In this document: positions 42,976 through 52,142 of the stretch, one piece after another
How the letters are laid out: each line of letters starts with the position of its first letter
Position numbering within the stretch: the first letter of the stretch is position 1
From: Bacteroidaceae bacterium
Lineage (GTDB): Bacteria; Bacteroidota; Bacteroidia; Bacteroidales; Bacteroidaceae
Assembly (NCBI GenBank): GCA_017379075.1
Contig: JAFNXL010000008.1
Span: 44,529 to 108,528, forward strand
Length of the DNA: 64,000 bases
Direction of reading: 5' to 3'
Notes under the pieces: model-generated
What the model was told of the DNA's origin: nothing
Databases searched by the model: none
What the model saw: only the letters and a program-made list of their open reading frames with translations
Position numbers and translations under genes: made by a program

Positions 42976-44085
42976 ATGAGAAAGTTACATTTATGGGCAA
43001 TGATTCCCGCCCTTTGTCTGGCGGCTTGCACCGAGACAAAGACAAGTACAGAGATTAAGGTAACAGGAGAACTGGGCGACCCCAAGCCAACGTTCCTTAG
43101 AGCCTTTTACACAGGTGATCTCCTTCTGGAATCGCAGGTGGCAGAAGACAGTACCGTTACGTTTGTCATCGACACAACGGATGTATACGTGTCTGTGGAC
43201 CGCACAGCCGACCAGAAGCGCACTTCTGTGTGCAGCGTAATTGCTGACGGAACCCCGGTAGAAGTGACCATCAAGGACGGAAAGGGACAGATTACCAAAG
43301 GCTCTGAGCAGAACATGAAGTTGGCAGAGGCACGCAGCATGTTCCAGGCCTTGGAAGAAAAGGACGGTGCGCTCAGGAAGGAATTTGGCGAACTGCATAA
43401 AAAGCACAATGGCAACGTTCCCGAAGAAATGGTAAACAGCCTGATGGAGCGCTGGAACGCCTTGGAAGAGGAGATGCTTGCTGCAAAGAAACAGGCGGTT
43501 CTGGGCAATGCGGACAATCTTGTGCCCGTATTCTTCCTGTGCAGATATGCAAGTGATTTAGGCGTGGAGTTTGTGGATAGTTTCCTTACTGACTATAAAT
43601 ACAAGGACAGCAAGCAGTTGGCCTCTGTGTACCGCATGCTCGAAGGCGAGCGCAACAAGCTGCCCGGCGCTGATGTGGTAGACTTCGCCGGAAAAGACCT
43701 TGAGGACAAAGAGGCTCATCTGACCGACTATGTAGGTAAGGGCAAGTATGTGCTGGTAGATTTCTGGGCAAGCTGGTGCGGTCCCTGCCGTGCGGAAATT
43801 CCCAACATTAAGGCTTGTTATGAAAAGTATCAGGCGAAAGGCTTTGAGGTTGTGGGCATTTCTTTCGACGGCAAAAAGGAGGACTGGGCGAAGTGTGTGG
43901 AGGAAATGGGTATTGCATGGCCTCAGATAAGCGACCTTAAGGGTTGGGAATGTGGAGCCAGCGATCTTTATAACGTAAAGGCCATTCCCGCGACGATTCT
44001 CTACGGCCCCGACGGTAAGGTTATCAAATCTGGTATCCGCGGAGAGGAATTAGGAAAGACATTGGCGGAAATCTTTGGAGAATAA
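42976..44085 (+). CDS. TlpA-like thioredoxin-fold lipoprotein
   Basis: A 369-aa periplasm-facing lipoprotein (lipobox LAAC, C18). The N-terminal 200 residues fit the DUF4369-type domain that precedes thioredoxin domains in Bacteroidetes. The thioredoxin domain (about 240-369) has the redox motif WCGPC (267-271) in VDFWASWCGPCRAEIPNIK and the cis-proline region IPATILYGPDGK. It probably reduces or exchanges disulfides of envelope proteins. The gene is single, with a bidirectional terminator after it. Confidence 0.9.
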   Translation: MRKLHLWAMIPALCLAACTETKTSTEIKVTGELGDPKPTFLRAFYTGDLLLESQVAEDSTVTFVIDTTDVYVSVDRTADQKRTSVCSVIADGTPVEVTIKDGKGQITKGSEQNMKLAEARSMFQALEEKDGALRKEFGELHKKHNGNVPEEMVNSLMERWNALEEEMLAAKKQAVLGNADNLVPVFFLCRYASDLGVEFVDSFLTDYKYKDSKQLASVYRMLEGERNKLPGADVVDFAGKDLEDKEAHLTDYVGKGKYVLVDFWASWCGPCRAEIPNIKACYEKYQAKGFEVVGISFDGKKEDWAKCVEEMGIAWPQISDLKGWECGASDLYNVKAIPATILYGPDGKVIKSGIRGEELGKTLAEIFGE

Positions 44086-44114
44086 TACTCCGAGTTTCCG
44101 GTAAACGGAAAGAG

Positions 44115-44156
44115 AAACGGTCCGCAACCTTGGATGAGACAGGTTGCGGACCGTTT
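44115..44156. terminator. Bidirectional terminator
   Basis: A 16-bp perfect stem (AAACGGTCCGCAACCT and its complement) around a 10-base loop between two convergent genes. Confidence 0.9.
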
Positions 44157-44181
44157 ATTTTGATGAGGAAAGGGCAGGGGA

Positions 44182-46014
44182 TTATTCTGCCTCGCCTTTC
44201 TTGAGTTGCTCGTCTACGGCGCGAATCTTCTCGGCCAGCAGTGCCAGTTCGTTGTGCAAGCGGTCTACACGCTTCTTCATGGTGTCTACCAGGCTGTTGC
44301 CCTTCTTGCTGCTGATGGAGAGGAAGCCCAGGTTGTTTTCGTAAGTCTGGATCTCTGTACGCAGGTTTTCGTAGGCACGCATCATGCGTGTGCGTTCAAC
44401 GGTCAGTGAAACGCCTTGTGCCTCGGCCTTGTTGGCCAAAGCGTTCTTGAAGTTATTCAAGCGACGGCGTGTCTGGCTGTTGTTATATGCCTGGAACAAC
44501 TTGTCCACAATGGCGCGGTACTCCTGATAGAGCTTGTCCTTCTCGCGGAAGGGTACATGGCCGGTGGCGTTCCATTCCTTCTGCAGTTCCTTCACCTTGG
44601 CAATGATGTCCTTGGCGTCTTTGTTCTCTTCCAGTCCCTTGAGGGCTTCTATGATGGACTTCTTTTTCTCCAGGTTTGCGTTCTGCTCGCCCTGTGCTTC
44701 TGCCTCGGCTTTCTGCTTTTCCTCAAAGAAGTGGTCGCATGCGGTGATGAAACGGTTCCACAGGCTTTCGGCGGCCTTGCGGGGTATGTTCCCGATTTCC
44801 TTCCACTCTTTCTGCATCTGAATCATGATGTCGGCGGTGGAGCGCCATTCGGTGCTGTTGGTCAGCGCTTCGGCTTTTTCCACCAGTGCCTTCTTCTTGG
44901 CCAGGTTCTGACTGAATGATTCTTTCAGGTCGTGGTAGAAGTTGGACTTCTGCTCAAAGAAACGGTCGCAGGCTTTGCGGAAACGCTCAAAGATGGCGGT
45001 GTTCATCTTCTGAGGTGCATAGCCGATGGTTCTCCACTGGGTTTGCAGTTCGATGATCTTCTTTGTCATCTCGTCCCATTGTGCGAAGGTCTTCAGTTCG
45101 TCCAGTGCAATGTTCTCGATTTCCACGCAAAGGGCTTCCTTCTGAGCCAGGTTGTTTTCCTCTTCGGCTTTGCGGGCTTCAAAGTGGGCCTGGTGTTTCT
45201 TGCGGATGATGGTGCTGGCTTCCTTGAAGCGGTTCCACAGTTCTTCGCGGATTTCCTTTGCCACGGGGCCAGTCTCCTTCCATTCCTGGTGCAGACCCTG
45301 CAACTGGTTGATGGCGGCTACCACGTCTTCTTCGTTTTGCAGTGCTTCAGCCTGTTCGCACAGACGGGTCTTCACTTCCTGGTTCTTGCGGAAATCATAC
45401 TCGCGCAGTTCGTGTCCGAGCTTGAGCAGGTCATAGAACTGTTCTGTATAGAGCTGGTAGTTCTTCCACAATTCTGTGGCGCGCTCGGCGGGAACGGATT
45501 TGATTTCCTTCCATTCGGCCTGGAGCTGCTTGAACTCGTCGAAGTGCTGGTTGGCGTCTTCGGGGGTGGTGGCCATTTGTTGTATGCGGTCCAGAATCTC
45601 CAGCTTGCGTGCCAGACCTTCCTGCTTCTGTTTTTCGATTTCTTCCAGTTCCTTGGCGCGGCGGTCGCGGATGATTTGCATCAGGGCACGGAATTCGGGT
45701 TCTGCGGTATCCAGTTCGGGAACGAACTCTTCGCTGTTTCCGCCTTCGTCCACAAACTTCTGCCGTGCTTGTGCCACTTCGGCATTGTGGAACTTGTAAA
45801 AGCCCTGTTTCAGCGCTTCAACCTCTTGCTTGTCAATGGGGTTTTCGCTGGCAACGATTTCCTTGGCGCGTGCCAAAACTTCCTGTTTGTTCTGGGGAGT
45901 GCTTACCGTTGTAGATGTTGCAGTCTCTTCAATGGGAGCTGTTTCGGCTACAATGGGTTGTTGAGAAGTCTGCTCTATGGCAGTGGTTCCATTCGTCTCT
46001 AATGAGTCCATCAT
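44182..46014 (-). CDS. DUF349 repeat protein
   Basis: A 610-aa cytoplasmic, almost all-helical protein. Several DUF349 repeats follow one another, each with a W-K-x-[IT]-G-x-[VI]-P-x-x-x-x-x-x-L-W-x-x-[FY] pattern, for example WKEIGNIPRKAAESLWNRF, WKETGPVAKEIREELWNRF and WNATGHVPFREKDKLYQEY. The Glu/Thr-rich N-terminus (about 1-45) looks disordered. The C-terminus is a coiled coil (KKRVDRLHNELALLAEKI). DUF349 proteins are of uncertain role. No operon partner. Confidence 0.85.
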   Translation of the reverse strand: MMDSLETNGTTAIEQTSQQPIVAETAPIEETATSTTVSTPQNKQEVLARAKEIVASENPIDKQEVEALKQGFYKFHNAEVAQARQKFVDEGGNSEEFVPELDTAEPEFRALMQIIRDRRAKELEEIEKQKQEGLARKLEILDRIQQMATTPEDANQHFDEFKQLQAEWKEIKSVPAERATELWKNYQLYTEQFYDLLKLGHELREYDFRKNQEVKTRLCEQAEALQNEEDVVAAINQLQGLHQEWKETGPVAKEIREELWNRFKEASTIIRKKHQAHFEARKAEEENNLAQKEALCVEIENIALDELKTFAQWDEMTKKIIELQTQWRTIGYAPQKMNTAIFERFRKACDRFFEQKSNFYHDLKESFSQNLAKKKALVEKAEALTNSTEWRSTADIMIQMQKEWKEIGNIPRKAAESLWNRFITACDHFFEEKQKAEAEAQGEQNANLEKKKSIIEALKGLEENKDAKDIIAKVKELQKEWNATGHVPFREKDKLYQEYRAIVDKLFQAYNNSQTRRRLNNFKNALANKAEAQGVSLTVERTRMMRAYENLRTEIQTYENNLGFLSISSKKGNSLVDTMKKRVDRLHNELALLAEKIRAVDEQLKKGEAE

Positions 46015-46122
46015 GTACAGTTTTTATCTAAAATATAGGTTTTTGTCGATAATCTTCTTACAAAATAAGACAAAAATATTCTTATCGCCTAAAAAAAACT
46101 AAGTTTTTTGCTAAAATAGGCG

Positions 46123-47049
46123 TCAAATCCATGTTTTCCGTCTGAAATACCACAATAAAAGTATGGTTACGCCTATGGTTATGCCCATGGCAAGGGGGAA
46201 ACCCCACCAAGCGTTTTCCATTCCGTTGACAAGGTTCATTCCGAAGAGGCTGGCCACCAGTGTGGGGAACATCATGAGCAATGTGATGCTGGTAAGCATT
46301 TTCATGACGCTGCTCATGTTGTTGTTGATGATGTTGGCATAGGTGTCCATGGTGGAGTCGAGAATGTTGGCGTAGATGGATGCCGACTCGCGTGCCTGTG
46401 ACATCTCGATGTTTACGTCTTCGATGAGGTCTGCGTCCAGTTCGTCCACGGGCAGTTTGAACTTCAGTTTGGAAAGGAGGGTCTCGTTTCCGCGGATGGA
46501 GGTGATGAAGTAGGTGAGGCTGTCCTGCAACTTACTCAGGTTGATGAGGGCGGCGTTGTCAATCTTGTGGTCAAGGTTCTCCTTTGACTTTTCCAGAAGA
46601 GTGTTGATTTGCTTCAGCCGCTTCAGGTACCACACGGAACTGCTGAGGAAGAGGCGGAAAACCATGTCTACGGAGTCGGTGAATCCCACGCCTCGCTTCT
46701 GTTGGAAGGAAACAAAGTCTATCATCATGTTGGTCTCGAAGTTGCAGACCGTAATGCAGACGTCCTTGTTCAGGATGATACCTAAGGGGATGGTGGTGAA
46801 GGGTGTGCGTGAACGCACTTCCTTTACGTATGGGATACGAAGAATGATGAGTACCCATCCGTCGTCAAATTCGTAGCGGGCACGCTCATCGGTATCCGCA
46901 ATGTCGGAAATGAAATAGTCGGGGATTCCGAGTGTGTTTTCCAGAAAATCCTTGTCTTCTTGTGTGGGGCAGGTAACCTGCACCCAGCAGTTGGGTTGCC
47001 ATTTATCAAGCGTCTTCAGTCCGCCTGTAGTATGCCAATATGTGCGCAT
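46123..47049 (-). CDS. corA: CorA-family magnesium/divalent cation channel
   Basis: A 308-aa inner-membrane channel protein. A large cytoplasmic domain is followed by two C-terminal membrane helices, the first ending in the GMN signature (SLFGMNLVNG, GMN at about 270-272), then MENAWWG in the loop and a basic end (YFRRKTWI). These are the defining CorA features. It would admit Mg2+ (or Co2+/Ni2+) down the membrane potential. It sits alone between the DUF349 gene and a 340-bp gap. Confidence 0.92.
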   Translation of the reverse strand: MRTYWHTTGGLKTLDKWQPNCWVQVTCPTQEDKDFLENTLGIPDYFISDIADTDERARYEFDDGWVLIILRIPYVKEVRSRTPFTTIPLGIILNKDVCITVCNFETNMMIDFVSFQQKRGVGFTDSVDMVFRLFLSSSVWYLKRLKQINTLLEKSKENLDHKIDNAALINLSKLQDSLTYFITSIRGNETLLSKLKFKLPVDELDADLIEDVNIEMSQARESASIYANILDSTMDTYANIINNNMSSVMKMLTSITLLMMFPTLVASLFGMNLVNGMENAWWGFPLAMGITIGVTILLLWYFRRKTWI

Positions 47050-47389
47050 TTGTTCAGTCCTCCAGTATTGAATTAGTACAGATGTTGATTAACTCTCCGG
47101 GAGAACGTGATGTTTTGTTCATGCTCCCGGCAGTCTACATGTTCAGGGTTTCCGCGTGATAGTCGTCCATTTTGCTGTTTTACTTTTTGTTTTGGTTCGG
47201 GGGCTTTTGCTTGTTCCGCAAACGGACCTGGGCAGTTGGCATTTTGACAGCCTTTTTGCCCCCAAACGTTCTTTCAGGGTGTAAAGTTAAGGTTTTTCTG
47301 CTAAATAGCAAGCAAATCCGCCTAAAAATAAAATCAGGGAGGGCGAAATTTTGCTTTTCGTCCTCCCTGTATGTTGTCCGAAACGGGGA
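47050..47389. other. Gene-free interval between corA and the oxidoreductase
   Basis: A 340-bp gap. It holds the corA upstream region, in which I found no clear -7 box, a CTCCGGGAG hairpin near 47093, and the oxidoreductase terminator at 47335-47369. No gene is seen. Confidence 0.6.
47335..47369 (-). terminator. Terminator of the oxidoreductase gene
   Basis: CAGGGAGGGCGAAA pairs with TTTTCGTCCTCCCTG; on the minus strand the stem is followed by ATTTTATTTTTAGG. Confidence 0.8.
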
Positions 47390-48691
47390 TTATCGGGGGA
47401 ATTTCCAGGGTTTGCGGTATTCGGGTGTGATGAACTTGTCTGCCTGTTTGTTGTTGAAGGTCTGCTTCTGATCATCGTAGGTGAGGGCTTCTCCCGTGCG
47501 GGCGGCAATGTTGCCGATGTGCGCGTACTTGGCGCAAAGGCTTCCGTTGGTGATGGGGCAAGCCGTTTCCAGATTCCTTGTCTTTATGCAATCCAGGAAA
47601 TTGGTGGTGTGGTCATAATGGTCGTTGTTCGAGGGTTTGTCTTTCATTGCCTCAATTCTGCCACCCAGCGGTATCACTTCCATTCCTTCGCGGTTGACAA
47701 TCAGTGTGCCGTTGGTGCCTTGGAACTCCAGTCCGTAATTTCTGCCGTAAGGCCCGGTCTCAATGGCGGTGTTGCTCCAGCGGATATTGAATTTGTCAAA
47801 TTGGTAGACGACATTCAGGGTGTCGAAAGTTTCCGAGAGATTGTCGGGATATGAGAAGTTGCCTCCTGCTGCCACCACTCGGTTGGGCATTCCCTTGACA
47901 TTCATTCCCCACAGCGCCATGTCCAGCAGATGGACGCCCCAGTCTGTTATCAGACCGCCACCGTAATTCCAGAACATTCGCCACAGTCCGTGGAATCTTC
48001 TGTTGTTGAATGTGCGGTTTGGGGCCGGGCCCAGCCACATGTCAAAGTCAATGCCCGCAGGAACGGGGGAATCTGGTTGGGGGTTGAGCACCGCCGCATA
48101 CGAGAAATTGGCCCAGACATTCACTTGGGCAATGGTGCCGAGCTTGCCGCTGTCGATGTATTCCTTCATCCTTCTCCACATCTGCGAGCTGCGTTGCTGT
48201 TGGCCTACCTGTACAACCCGGCCATACCGTTTCGCTGCCTTGACCATGGCGTCACATTCGGCAATACTGTTGGCAATGGGCTTCTCCACATATACATCTT
48301 TGCCGGCGGAGCAGGCATCGGTCATCATGAGGCAGTGCCAGTGGTCGGGTGTTCCAATGATGACGGCGTCCAGGTCTTTGCGTTCAAGCAGGCGGCGGTA
48401 GTCGCCGTAGAGTTCCGGACGTCTGCCCCAGTTCTTTTCCGCTTCGGCGGCACGGTTGGCCAGGATGCTGCTGTCAATGTCACACAGGCCGATGCAGTTC
48501 AGCCCGGGATGATTCATCGTGTCCCTAAGGTTGTTCCATCCCATTTCCCGGCATCCGATGAGTGCGATGTTGAGCTGGTCGTTGGCTGATACTTTCATGT
48601 TGGCGTTGCTGCCTCGCATGGTTTCCGGCAATATCAGTCCTGCTGCCAATGCGGTGGCAGACTGGCGGAGGAAATGTCGTCTTGTTGTCAT
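47390..48691 (-). CDS. Tat-exported Gfo/Idh/MocA oxidoreductase
   Basis: A 433-aa NAD(P)-dependent sugar oxidoreductase-like protein. The N-terminus has a twin-arginine signal (TTRRHFLRQSATALAAGLIL). The dinucleotide fold starts NIALIGCREMGWNNLRDT, and the family's EKP motif is in VYVEKPIANSIAE. The C-terminal domain carries ITDWGVHLLDMALWG. Exported members in Bacteroidetes often act on glycans as redox-cycling hydrolases, which would fit here but is not shown. It has its own terminator. Confidence 0.88.
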   Translation of the reverse strand: MTTRRHFLRQSATALAAGLILPETMRGSNANMKVSANDQLNIALIGCREMGWNNLRDTMNHPGLNCIGLCDIDSSILANRAAEAEKNWGRRPELYGDYRRLLERKDLDAVIIGTPDHWHCLMMTDACSAGKDVYVEKPIANSIAECDAMVKAAKRYGRVVQVGQQQRSSQMWRRMKEYIDSGKLGTIAQVNVWANFSYAAVLNPQPDSPVPAGIDFDMWLGPAPNRTFNNRRFHGLWRMFWNYGGGLITDWGVHLLDMALWGMNVKGMPNRVVAAGGNFSYPDNLSETFDTLNVVYQFDKFNIRWSNTAIETGPYGRNYGLEFQGTNGTLIVNREGMEVIPLGGRIEAMKDKPSNNDHYDHTTNFLDCIKTRNLETACPITNGSLCAKYAHIGNIAARTGEALTYDDQKQTFNNKQADKFITPEYRKPWKFPR

Positions 48692-48739
48692 GGTGTCTTA
48701 TGCTTAAGATTTAAGATAGTTTTTATACTATTGGCTGTT

Positions 48740-49567
48740 TCAGCGTTTGTACTCATCACTAACGCGGTTGGTGAGTTCGATGAACTGTTGGACGCTGAGC
48801 TGTTCCGGGCGTTGGTTGAAGATGGGGTCTTGGAGGAGTGTGGAGTGGTCGGGGATGGGGAATCCCTCCTTTGCACATTGGGTGTCCAGTTCGCCCAGCA
48901 GCGGTCTGATGTTGTTCCTGAGCGTCTTGCGTCGTTGGTTGAAAGTGGTCTTGACAAGCCGCTTGAACAATTGCTCGTCGCATCCCAGGCTGGTGGTGCT
49001 GTTGCGGGTCATGCGGATGACCGCACTCTTTACCTTTGGAGGAGGGTTGAAGACATGCTCATGTACGGTGAAAAGATATTCAACGGAGTACCAGGCTTGA
49101 ATCAGGACGCTCAGAATGCCATAGGACTTGTTGCCCGGTGCTGCGGCAATGCGTTCGGCCACTTCTTTCTGGATCATGCCCGTGCAGCAAGGGATCAGAT
49201 CCTTGTAGTCGAGCATCTTGAAGAAGATTTGGCTGCTGATGTTATAGGGGTAGTTCCCGGTAAGTACAAAAGACTGCCCTTGGAACACATTCTCGAGATG
49301 CATCTTCAGGAAATCGTCCTCAATTATATTTTCCTCCAGAGAGGGAAATTTTTTCCTCAGGAAGGAAACGGATTCGTAGTCAATTTCCACAACCTTAACC
49401 GTGCGTGGCTTTTGTACCAGATATTGTGTCATGACTCCCATTCCCGGTCCTACTTCAAGGACAGGGATGTCTGGACACGCATCTACGGTGTCGGCAATAT
49501 CCCGGGCAATGCCCAAATCTGTCAAAAAGTGTTGCCCCAGAAACTTTTTCGGCTTAACGAGTCTCAT
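48740..49567 (-). CDS. rsmA: 16S rRNA dimethyladenosine transferase
   Basis: Dimethylates two adjacent adenines (A1518, A1519 in E. coli numbering) near the 3' end of 16S rRNA (KsgA). The 275-aa protein starts MRLVKPKKFLGQHFLTD, has the SAM site VLEVGPGMG (36-44) and the catalytic NYPYNI (105-110). I use ATG 49567, as the frame upstream runs through promoter DNA. It is transcribed divergently from the flippase-like gene. Confidence 0.95.
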   Translation of the reverse strand: MRLVKPKKFLGQHFLTDLGIARDIADTVDACPDIPVLEVGPGMGVMTQYLVQKPRTVKVVEIDYESVSFLRKKFPSLEENIIEDDFLKMHLENVFQGQSFVLTGNYPYNISSQIFFKMLDYKDLIPCCTGMIQKEVAERIAAAPGNKSYGILSVLIQAWYSVEYLFTVHEHVFNPPPKVKSAVIRMTRNSTTSLGCDEQLFKRLVKTTFNQRRKTLRNNIRPLLGELDTQCAKEGFPIPDHSTLLQDPIFNQRPEQLSVQQFIELTNRVSDEYKR

Positions 49568-49584
49568 ATGTGCTGATAATTTTA

Positions 49585-49604
49585 TAATTTTGTAGGCAAA
49601 GATA
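49585..49604. promoter_or_regulatory. Divergent, overlapping -7 boxes
   Basis: TAATTTTG (49585-49592, plus) faces the flippase-like gene, and TATCTTTG on the minus strand (49597-49604) faces rsmA. Both match TAnnTTTG and lie only four bases apart. Confidence 0.55.
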
Positions 49605-49623
49605 CAATTTTTCATCAATAATT

Positions 49624-50652
49624 GTGCACGGAATAGTGAAGAAACTCATCAATTATACCATTAAATGTGTTTTGCCCGTTGTTTTTGCTGTTGCCATCTT
49701 GTGGTGGATGTACAGGGGATTCCAATGGGAAGAGGTCTCTGCCGCACTGTCCGAGGACATGTCCTGGACATGGATGCTTCTGAGCCTGCCTTTTGGTGTG
49801 CTGGCTCAGGTTTTCCGCGCCTTGCGTTGGCGTGAGATGCTTGCTCCGACAGATGGTCGGGTGCGCCTGAGCAGCTGCGTTCATGCCATATATCTCAGTT
49901 ACGCAAGCAGTCTGGTTGTGCCTCGTGTGGGCGAAGTGCTGCGTTGCGGTGTGCTTAACAGGCAGGATGGAGTCAGCTTCAGCCGACTGGTGGGCACGGT
50001 AATGAGCGAACGAGTGGTGGATATGCTTATGGTTTTGCTGATAAGTTCTTTCACCTTTCTTGTTGAGATTCCTGTTTTCGTGCGCTTCTGCAAGTATACC
50101 GGCGTTTCTTTGGACGGATTGTTGCACACTTTCACTTCTGCCGGCTACTTGGTGGCCGGAGCCTGCCTGCTTGTGGCATTGGTTACGGGAGTGTTTATCA
50201 TTTATAAACTGAACGTGTTTTCCCGCACCCGCACCGTCATCCGTGAATTGCAGTCCGGATTGTTGTCGGTTTTCCGGCTCAAACGTCCGTTCTGGTTCTT
50301 TTTCCATTCAGTGGGAATTTGGGTGTCATATTATTTGCACTTCTATCTCACGTTCTTTTGTTTTGACTTTACAGCGCATCTGGGCCCGATGGTGGCACTG
50401 GTGGCTTTCGTGGTAGGTTCTTTTGCTGTGCTCGTTCCCACTCCCAATGGAGCCGGTCCCTGGCATTTTGCCGTAAAGACCGTACTGGTACTATTTGGTG
50501 TGAGTGCTGTGAACGGAGCCATGTTTGCCCTGTTGGTACATTCTATTCAGACATTGCTGGTGGCATTGCTGGGGCTTTATGCTTTGGCAGCAATCGGCCT
50601 GGACAAGCGTCGGACAGTGACTGATGCTTCAACCCATACAGAAAATCCTTAA
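49624..50652 (+). CDS. YbhN/AglD-like flippase-type membrane protein
   Basis: A 342-aa integral membrane protein with about eight helices, of the lysylphosphatidylglycerol synthase TM-region (UPF0104) type. Family motifs are LRALRWR-like (QVFRALRWREML), YLSYASSLVVPRVGEVLRCG and VPTPNGAGPWHF. Members are thought to move lipid-linked molecules, but the substrate is not known. The start is GTG at 49624 (a second GTG at 49636 is possible); no ATG is near. It is 29 bp before pepD and may be cotranscribed with it. Confidence 0.85.
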   Translation: MHGIVKKLINYTIKCVLPVVFAVAILWWMYRGFQWEEVSAALSEDMSWTWMLLSLPFGVLAQVFRALRWREMLAPTDGRVRLSSCVHAIYLSYASSLVVPRVGEVLRCGVLNRQDGVSFSRLVGTVMSERVVDMLMVLLISSFTFLVEIPVFVRFCKYTGVSLDGLLHTFTSAGYLVAGACLLVALVTGVFIIYKLNVFSRTRTVIRELQSGLLSVFRLKRPFWFFFHSVGIWVSYYLHFYLTFFCFDFTAHLGPMVALVAFVVGSFAVLVPTPNGAGPWHFAVKTVLVLFGVSAVNGAMFALLVHSIQTLLVALLGLYALAAIGLDKRRTVTDASTHTENP

Positions 50653-50681
50653 ATTAAATATACAAAAACATTCTAAATTTT

Positions 50682-52142
50682 ATGACAACATCAATCAAAG
50701 ATCTTGCACCTCAGTCGGTTTGGCGTAATTTCTATTTGCTGACCCAGGTGCCCCGTCCCAGCGGCCATCTTGCTGCGGTTCAGCAGTTCTTGTTGGACTG
50801 GGCGGCAGAAAGAGGCATTGAAGCCTTCAAGGACAATGCCGAGAACATCGTGATGCGCAAACCCGCGATTCCGGGAATGGAAAACCGAAAGGTTGCTGTT
50901 CTGCAGGCGCATATGGATATGGTACCCCAGAAACTGGATGAGAGTACCCATAATTTTGAGACAGACCCCATTGAAACATATATTGACGGCGATTGGGTAA
51001 AGGCCAAGGGTACCACTCTGGGTGCTGACGACGGAATCGGTGTGGCAGCCATCATGGCTGTGCTGGAAGCTACGGATTTGGTGCACGGACCTCTGGAAGC
51101 GCTTATTACGGCAGATGAAGAGACCTGCATGTATGGCGTGAACCACTTGGCGGAAGATACGCTGAAGGGCGACATCCTGCTCAATATCGACAATGAGACA
51201 ATGGGTGAATTCGTGATCGGAAGCGCCGGTGGTGTGAACATCTCTGCCACCATGCAGTACAAGGAAGTGGAGCCCGAAGAAGGAGACGTGGCTGTAAAGG
51301 TAACGCTCAAGAATCTCAGAGGAGGTCATAGCGGACTTGAAATCAACCAAGGTCGTGCCAATGCGAACAAGTTGATGGCACGCTTCGTGCGTCAGGCCAT
51401 CGCCGATGATGAGGCTCGTCTGGCCAGTTGGAGCGGGGGTAACATGCGCAATGCCATTCCCCGTACTGCACAGGTTGTGCTTACCGTTCCTGCCGAGAAT
51501 CTGGAAGACCTGAAGGATTTGGTGGCTTATTGTGAAGGCGTGTTCGCAAACGAGTTCTATGGTGTGGAAGAAGGTATCTCTCTCACATTGGAACAGACGG
51601 AGATGCCAGCCGGTGAAGTGCCTGTTGAAATTCAGGACAATCTGGTAGATGCTTTGATGGCTTGCCATGACGGTGTTTTGCGCAACATCCCCAGCATCCC
51701 CTCTGTGGTGGAGACCAGCAGCAACCTTGGCATCGTAGAGATTGGTTCTGGCGAGGCAAAAGTTTTGATTCTTGCCCGAAGCAGCAATGACACCATGATG
51801 GAATATATTCAGGAAATGCAGGAATGCTGCTTCAACATGGCCGGAATGAAGGTGGAATATGGCGGACAATACGGAGCTTGGCAACCCAACTTTGAGAGTC
51901 CCATCACCGCCACAATGGTGAATGTGTACAAGGAAATCTTCCAGGAAGATGCCCAGGTTCAGGTTTGCCATGCCGGTTTGGAGTGCAGCATCATTGGCGG
52001 CAAATATCCACAGATGGATCTTGTAAGCTTTGGCCCCACATTGCGCAGTCCTCACACGCCCGACGAGCGTTGCAATATTCCTTCAGTTGAAAAATTCTGG
52101 ATTTTCTTACAGGCCTTGTTGGCACAAATACCCGAGAAATAA
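50682..52142 (+). CDS. pepD: Aminoacyl-histidine dipeptidase (M20C)
   Basis: A zinc dipeptidase of 486 aa that splits Xaa-His and other dipeptides in the cytoplasm. The metal-binding motifs are VLQAHMDMVPQK, LGADDGIGVAA and ITADEETCMYG, in the order typical for M20; LRGGHSGLEINQGRANANKL is the family's dimerisation-domain motif. Length is normal. The last base of its stop codon is the first of the ilvA start (TAATG), so the two are coupled. Confidence 0.95.
   Translation: MTTSIKDLAPQSVWRNFYLLTQVPRPSGHLAAVQQFLLDWAAERGIEAFKDNAENIVMRKPAIPGMENRKVAVLQAHMDMVPQKLDESTHNFETDPIETYIDGDWVKAKGTTLGADDGIGVAAIMAVLEATDLVHGPLEALITADEETCMYGVNHLAEDTLKGDILLNIDNETMGEFVIGSAGGVNISATMQYKEVEPEEGDVAVKVTLKNLRGGHSGLEINQGRANANKLMARFVRQAIADDEARLASWSGGNMRNAIPRTAQVVLTVPAENLEDLKDLVAYCEGVFANEFYGVEEGISLTLEQTEMPAGEVPVEIQDNLVDALMACHDGVLRNIPSIPSVVETSSNLGIVEIGSGEAKVLILARSSNDTMMEYIQEMQECCFNMAGMKVEYGGQYGAWQPNFESPITATMVNVYKEIFQEDAQVQVCHAGLECSIIGGKYPQMDLVSFGPTLRSPHTPDERCNIPSVEKFWIFLQALLAQIPEK

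Noticed and set aside
50691-52055. Long open frame (454 codons) opposite pepD
   Set aside because: Shadow of pepD, which has every catalytic motif; similar shadows lie opposite the helicase (18327-19712), the GH3-like gene (32516-33874) and the DUF349 gene (44932-46002).
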